Part shown: positions 61,484 to 64,000 of the stretch, one piece after another
How the letters are laid out: each line of letters begins with the position of its first letter
How positions within the stretch are numbered: the stretch's first letter is position 1
Source of the DNA: Prochlorococcus sp. AG-347-M18
GTDB taxonomy: Bacteria > Cyanobacteriota > Cyanobacteriia > PCC-6307 > Cyanobiaceae
NCBI GenBank assembly: GCA_003281165.1
Contig: QCCT01000002.1
Span: forward strand, 1 to 64,000
DNA length: 64,000 nucleotides
Reading direction: 5' to 3'
Translations under genes and position numbers: made by a program
Notes under the pieces: model-generated
Databases searched by the model: none
Told to the model about the DNA's origin: nothing
Seen by the model: the letters and a program-made list of their open reading frames with translations, nothing else

Positions 61484-62365
61484 ATGTTTATTACAAAAAA
61501 GATTTTTCTCACCGGTAAGAGTCTTTACGAAAAACTCTACCCTTCCTTCAGTGAACCAGTAAGGACGATAGAGGATATGAATAAAGTTTCTGAACATAGT
61601 TTATTAAAATTTTTTTCTAATGTTTACTCTCAGCTCGGTCAGGACGGAATTTTACGGGAGATAATTAAAAGGTTGAATATAAATAAGGGTTATTTTTGTG
61701 AATTTGGTGCTTGGGATGGAGTGATGCACTGTAATACTAGATGGCTTTATGAAAATGGCTGGCAAGGTATATATATTGAGCCATCAAGAAAAAAATATGA
61801 GATTTTAAAGAAAAATCTTAATCACAAAAGTACTGATAATCTAACCAAATGTTACCAGGGATTAGTTGGGACAGGAACTCAAAATGATAAAAATCCAAGC
61901 TTGGATCTTATAATAAAAAAGTTATGGGAAAATAAAAATATTAATTTAGATTTACTTGTTATTGATATTGACGGCTATGACCTTGAAGTTTTTGAAGCAA
62001 GTGAACTAAAACCTAAAATCGTCTTAATGGAAGGAGGTTCAAATTTTAATCCCACAATATGTAAACCCTTCCCTTTGTTTAGAATTTATCAGCATCCTCT
62101 GGGCTATATTGAATCAAAGATGAGAGAAAAAGGTTATTCTTTAGTTTGCTTTCTTCAAGATTGTTATTTTATAAGGAATGATTTACTTGGAAAATTCGAA
62201 AATATAATAGCTAATTTATCGATAAAAGATATGTACTTCGAACATTTTCATTTTAGAGGTCAAAAGAATAGAAAGGTTCTTTTAGAATTAAGGCGTAGCT
62301 CAAAAGAAATAATTGAATTTGAAAAATCAATATTGGGTAGTTTTGAACCTGATCCTACAATATAA
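61484..62365 (+). CDS. FkbM-like methyltransferase
   Basis: A 293-residue protein with the pattern SQLGQDGILREIIKRL, then GYFCEFGAWDGVMHCNTRWLYENGWQGIYIEPS and LLVIDIDGYDLEVFEAS, characteristic of FkbM-type SAM methyltransferases. In cyanobacterial islands these modify surface polysaccharide or lipids. Its isolation next to a truncated tRNA gene suggests horizontal origin, a remnant of a surface-glycan cluster. Acceptor unknown. Confidence 0.75.
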   Translation: MFITKKIFLTGKSLYEKLYPSFSEPVRTIEDMNKVSEHSLLKFFSNVYSQLGQDGILREIIKRLNINKGYFCEFGAWDGVMHCNTRWLYENGWQGIYIEPSRKKYEILKKNLNHKSTDNLTKCYQGLVGTGTQNDKNPSLDLIIKKLWENKNINLDLLVIDIDGYDLEVFEASELKPKIVLMEGGSNFNPTICKPFPLFRIYQHPLGYIESKMREKGYSLVCFLQDCYFIRNDLLGKFENIIANLSIKDMYFEHFHFRGQKNRKVLLELRRSSKEIIEFEKSILGSFEPDPTI

Positions 62366-62573
62366 AAATAATTTTTTATTTATCCCCTAGTTTAATTTGC
62401 ATAATTCATCGTATATAAAAAGACTTGCCTATTCAATTAATATAGGAATATATCATAGGCCACTCCTAAGGATTCCTTCATAAGAGCCTTCAAATTTGGT
62501 TAGAAATATTATTGTAGTCTCTCAATCCCCTTTAGCTATAATAATTAGGAGTGAAAAACAGAATAACTCATTT

Positions 62574-62613
62574 GGAGGGGTGGCAGAGTGTTTTAAGGCT
62601 CTAGTCTTGAAAA
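62574..62613 (+). pseudogene. 5' half of tRNA-Ser(UGA), truncated
   Basis: The sequence follows the 5' half of tRNA-Ser(UGA): acceptor strand GGAGGGG, D-arm GGCAGAGTG...AAGGC, and anticodon loop CTTGAAA with anticodon TGA. After position 62613 the expected anticodon 3' stem, variable arm and T-arm are absent. A TATAAT lies 32 bases upstream (62537-62542), like the original tRNA promoter. It looks like a break left by an integration or recombination event. Confidence 0.75.
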
Positions 62614-62742
62614 TTAATTTGCGTTTTAGTTATATCAGTTGTTTTGAAGATAACTTGTCATACAGTTACGAATTGGTTACGAATTTATTGCTTTAGTCTT
62701 AACTACAAAAATAATCTATAATCTTGTAAAAATTTTTAGGAT

Positions 62743-63858
62743 CTATATATCTGAAATATTTTCTGATGTTGTTGATTTTTGATTATTAGGATGATAATAA
62801 CCTTCCTCTTCAATTTTTTTTACTATCCAAGCTGAATAGGTATCCTGCATAAATTTGTAATTTCTTAATTTACCAATTTTTTTTACTAAACCATGGCCTT
62901 GATCAATTTTCGATATGACATGGGAGCTTGGCAATTCTAATTGACTTTTATCTTTAGAAATTAAAAATGCTCTTATATCTTTGCAAAGTATCTCATTTGT
63001 ATCTAAAGAATAATTCTCAATTAATTTTATGTCTTTTAATCTAAACTTAATCATTGCATCTCTTAAAGAATAATTAAGCAAAAGTAACTCATTCCAATCT
63101 GTCTTTTTTTCTGGAATTTTATAATCCTGAGTATTTAATTGTTTTTTAAATTCTTTAAAATACTTTATACAAAGTGTAGTAATTTCTTGTTTGAATATTT
63201 TTAAAGATTCGGAAGATTCCTTACTTTCCCCATTAGCACTAATTTTAGGATTTTTGAGATCATTAATTTCTACAGAATAATCCTCTAGATCTTCTACAAG
63301 TTTCAGCGCGCAATAAATATCAAGAATCTCTCTACATCTTAGGCTCTGTGTCTCTTGCCTCATCAAATTGAAAACATTTTTAAATTCAGCTGGAGCAATT
63401 AAAACATTCTTAGCATACACATCTGATCTAACTGTCTTTGACTTAAACTGTTGACCAAGTGTAAGGTATTGGTCTTCAACAGCATTAATATATAAATTTC
63501 CAAAACTAGTATCCCAGGGTAAAGAGGGTGTATTTGTTTCTTGAATTATTGGAATAATCTCAAATAACTCAGGCTTTTTGGGTTTATTTTCATAATCGAC
63601 GCAGGTTATATTAAATAATTTTATAAAAGTATTGAAAGCAACTCCTGATTCAAGCTCAGCAACTTTTTGTTGAATAAGATCTCTAAATTGAAATTTAAGA
63701 GACTCTGATTTTGCCTGTTTAAATGACTGCAAGTTCAAATAAATATTATCTAATAGATCTATTGCAGTTTTAGCTGAGGTAACTGTAGCTTTTATATCTT
63801 CCTGGTTAAATTCACTTAGAGGTTTTTGAATTAGATTGATCTCATTTAAATCAGACAC
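62743..63858 (-). CDS. Hypothetical protein, 371 residues
   Basis: A 371-residue soluble protein, mostly helical and rich in Lys, Glu, Leu and Asn, with a long central helical section. No signal, membrane helix or catalytic motif is visible. It contains one SLPWDTSFGNLYINAVEDQYLTLGQQF stretch that could be a conserved core. ATG start, intact. It probably belongs to the accessory region flanking the tRNA remnant. I do not recognise it. Confidence 0.6.
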   Translation of the reverse strand: MSDLNEINLIQKPLSEFNQEDIKATVTSAKTAIDLLDNIYLNLQSFKQAKSESLKFQFRDLIQQKVAELESGVAFNTFIKLFNITCVDYENKPKKPELFEIIPIIQETNTPSLPWDTSFGNLYINAVEDQYLTLGQQFKSKTVRSDVYAKNVLIAPAEFKNVFNLMRQETQSLRCREILDIYCALKLVEDLEDYSVEINDLKNPKISANGESKESSESLKIFKQEITTLCIKYFKEFKKQLNTQDYKIPEKKTDWNELLLLNYSLRDAMIKFRLKDIKLIENYSLDTNEILCKDIRAFLISKDKSQLELPSSHVISKIDQGHGLVKKIGKLRNYKFMQDTYSAWIVKKIEEEGYYHPNNQKSTTSENISDI

Positions 63859-64000
63859 TTTTACATCATGTTAGTAATAATAGAAATTATACGTCAGATT
63901 TCGAAATATCCAAGGATTTTAGGATAAAAGTGGCAGATAAGGCCGAATAAACAATAATTTAAGCTTGTAAATAGGAATATAATTGTCTTATTAAGATAAC

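Noticed and set aside
62496-62696. A 66-codon frame across the tRNA-Ser half-gene
   Set aside because: It reads straight through the tRNA fragment, so it is not protein coding.
1-64000. CRISPR arrays, insertion sequences, integrases, complete tRNA or rRNA genes
   Set aside because: I looked for spaced repeats, transposase or recombinase motifs and tRNA T-arms on both strands and saw none apart from the half tRNA-Ser.

Overview
The window looks like a stretch of a streamlined marine picocyanobacterium, most likely a high-light-adapted Prochlorococcus. The DNA is very AT-rich and intergenic spaces are short. There are oxygenic-photosynthesis genes (petN, thf1/psb29, an HLIP, a CPP1-like protein), a B12-dependent ribonucleotide reductase, and several small families typical of Prochlorococcus and marine Synechococcus (DUF1651, DUF3303, DUF4278, TIGR02450). 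I identified the genus from protein patterns alone, with no database search.

Layout. 0-4.3 kb is a conserved photosynthesis and proteostasis block: sipA-like, ftsH, clpP, thf1, petN and DUF2103. 4.3-10.5 kb is a run of tiny, mostly unrecognised genes, plus a ribbon-helix-helix-like protein, a DUF2130 protein and an isolated IF2-N-like domain. 10.5-16.3 kb is a compact four-gene DNA-repair operon: MBL-fold exonuclease, ATP-dependent DNA ligase, Lhr-core helicase and metallophosphoesterase. 17.5-21.3 kb is pstSCAB on the minus strand, followed by a potassium channel. 22.6-34.7 kb is an accessory-looking region of about 35 very small genes, many with single membrane spans and several shorter than 55 codons. 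It also holds an HLIP, an SDR enzyme, two DUF1651 paralogues with near-identical promoters, and an isolated NAD-dependent DNA ligase adenylation domain. A GC-richer structured RNA, probably 6S RNA, lies at 34.8-35.0 kb. 35-59 kb is ordinary core metabolism: purK, aroB, nadA, ctpA, ispG, a family-4-like uracil-DNA glycosylase, an aminotransferase with a phnDCE-type transporter, rsmE, hslO, prfC and nrdJ. 59.4-64 kb turns accessory again: a DUF4278 micro-gene with a structured leader, a secreted protein, an FkbM-like methyltransferase, half of a tRNA-Ser(UGA) gene and an unrecognised 371-residue protein.

How the parts fit. FtsH and Thf1/Psb29 are known partners in photosystem II repair, and ClpP and the SipA-like stress protein sit beside them. 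pstSCAB takes up phosphate, while phnDCE probably takes up a reduced or organic phosphorus compound, although no enzyme to use one is visible here. Four elements concern DNA maintenance: the Lhr/ligase operon, the ligase fragment, the glycosylase that appears to have lost most iron-sulfur ligands, and DUF1651 promoters carrying LexA-like boxes. The tRNA-Ser half-gene beside the methyltransferase is the clearest mark of past integration. I saw no CRISPR array, insertion sequence, integrase, complete tRNA or rRNA.
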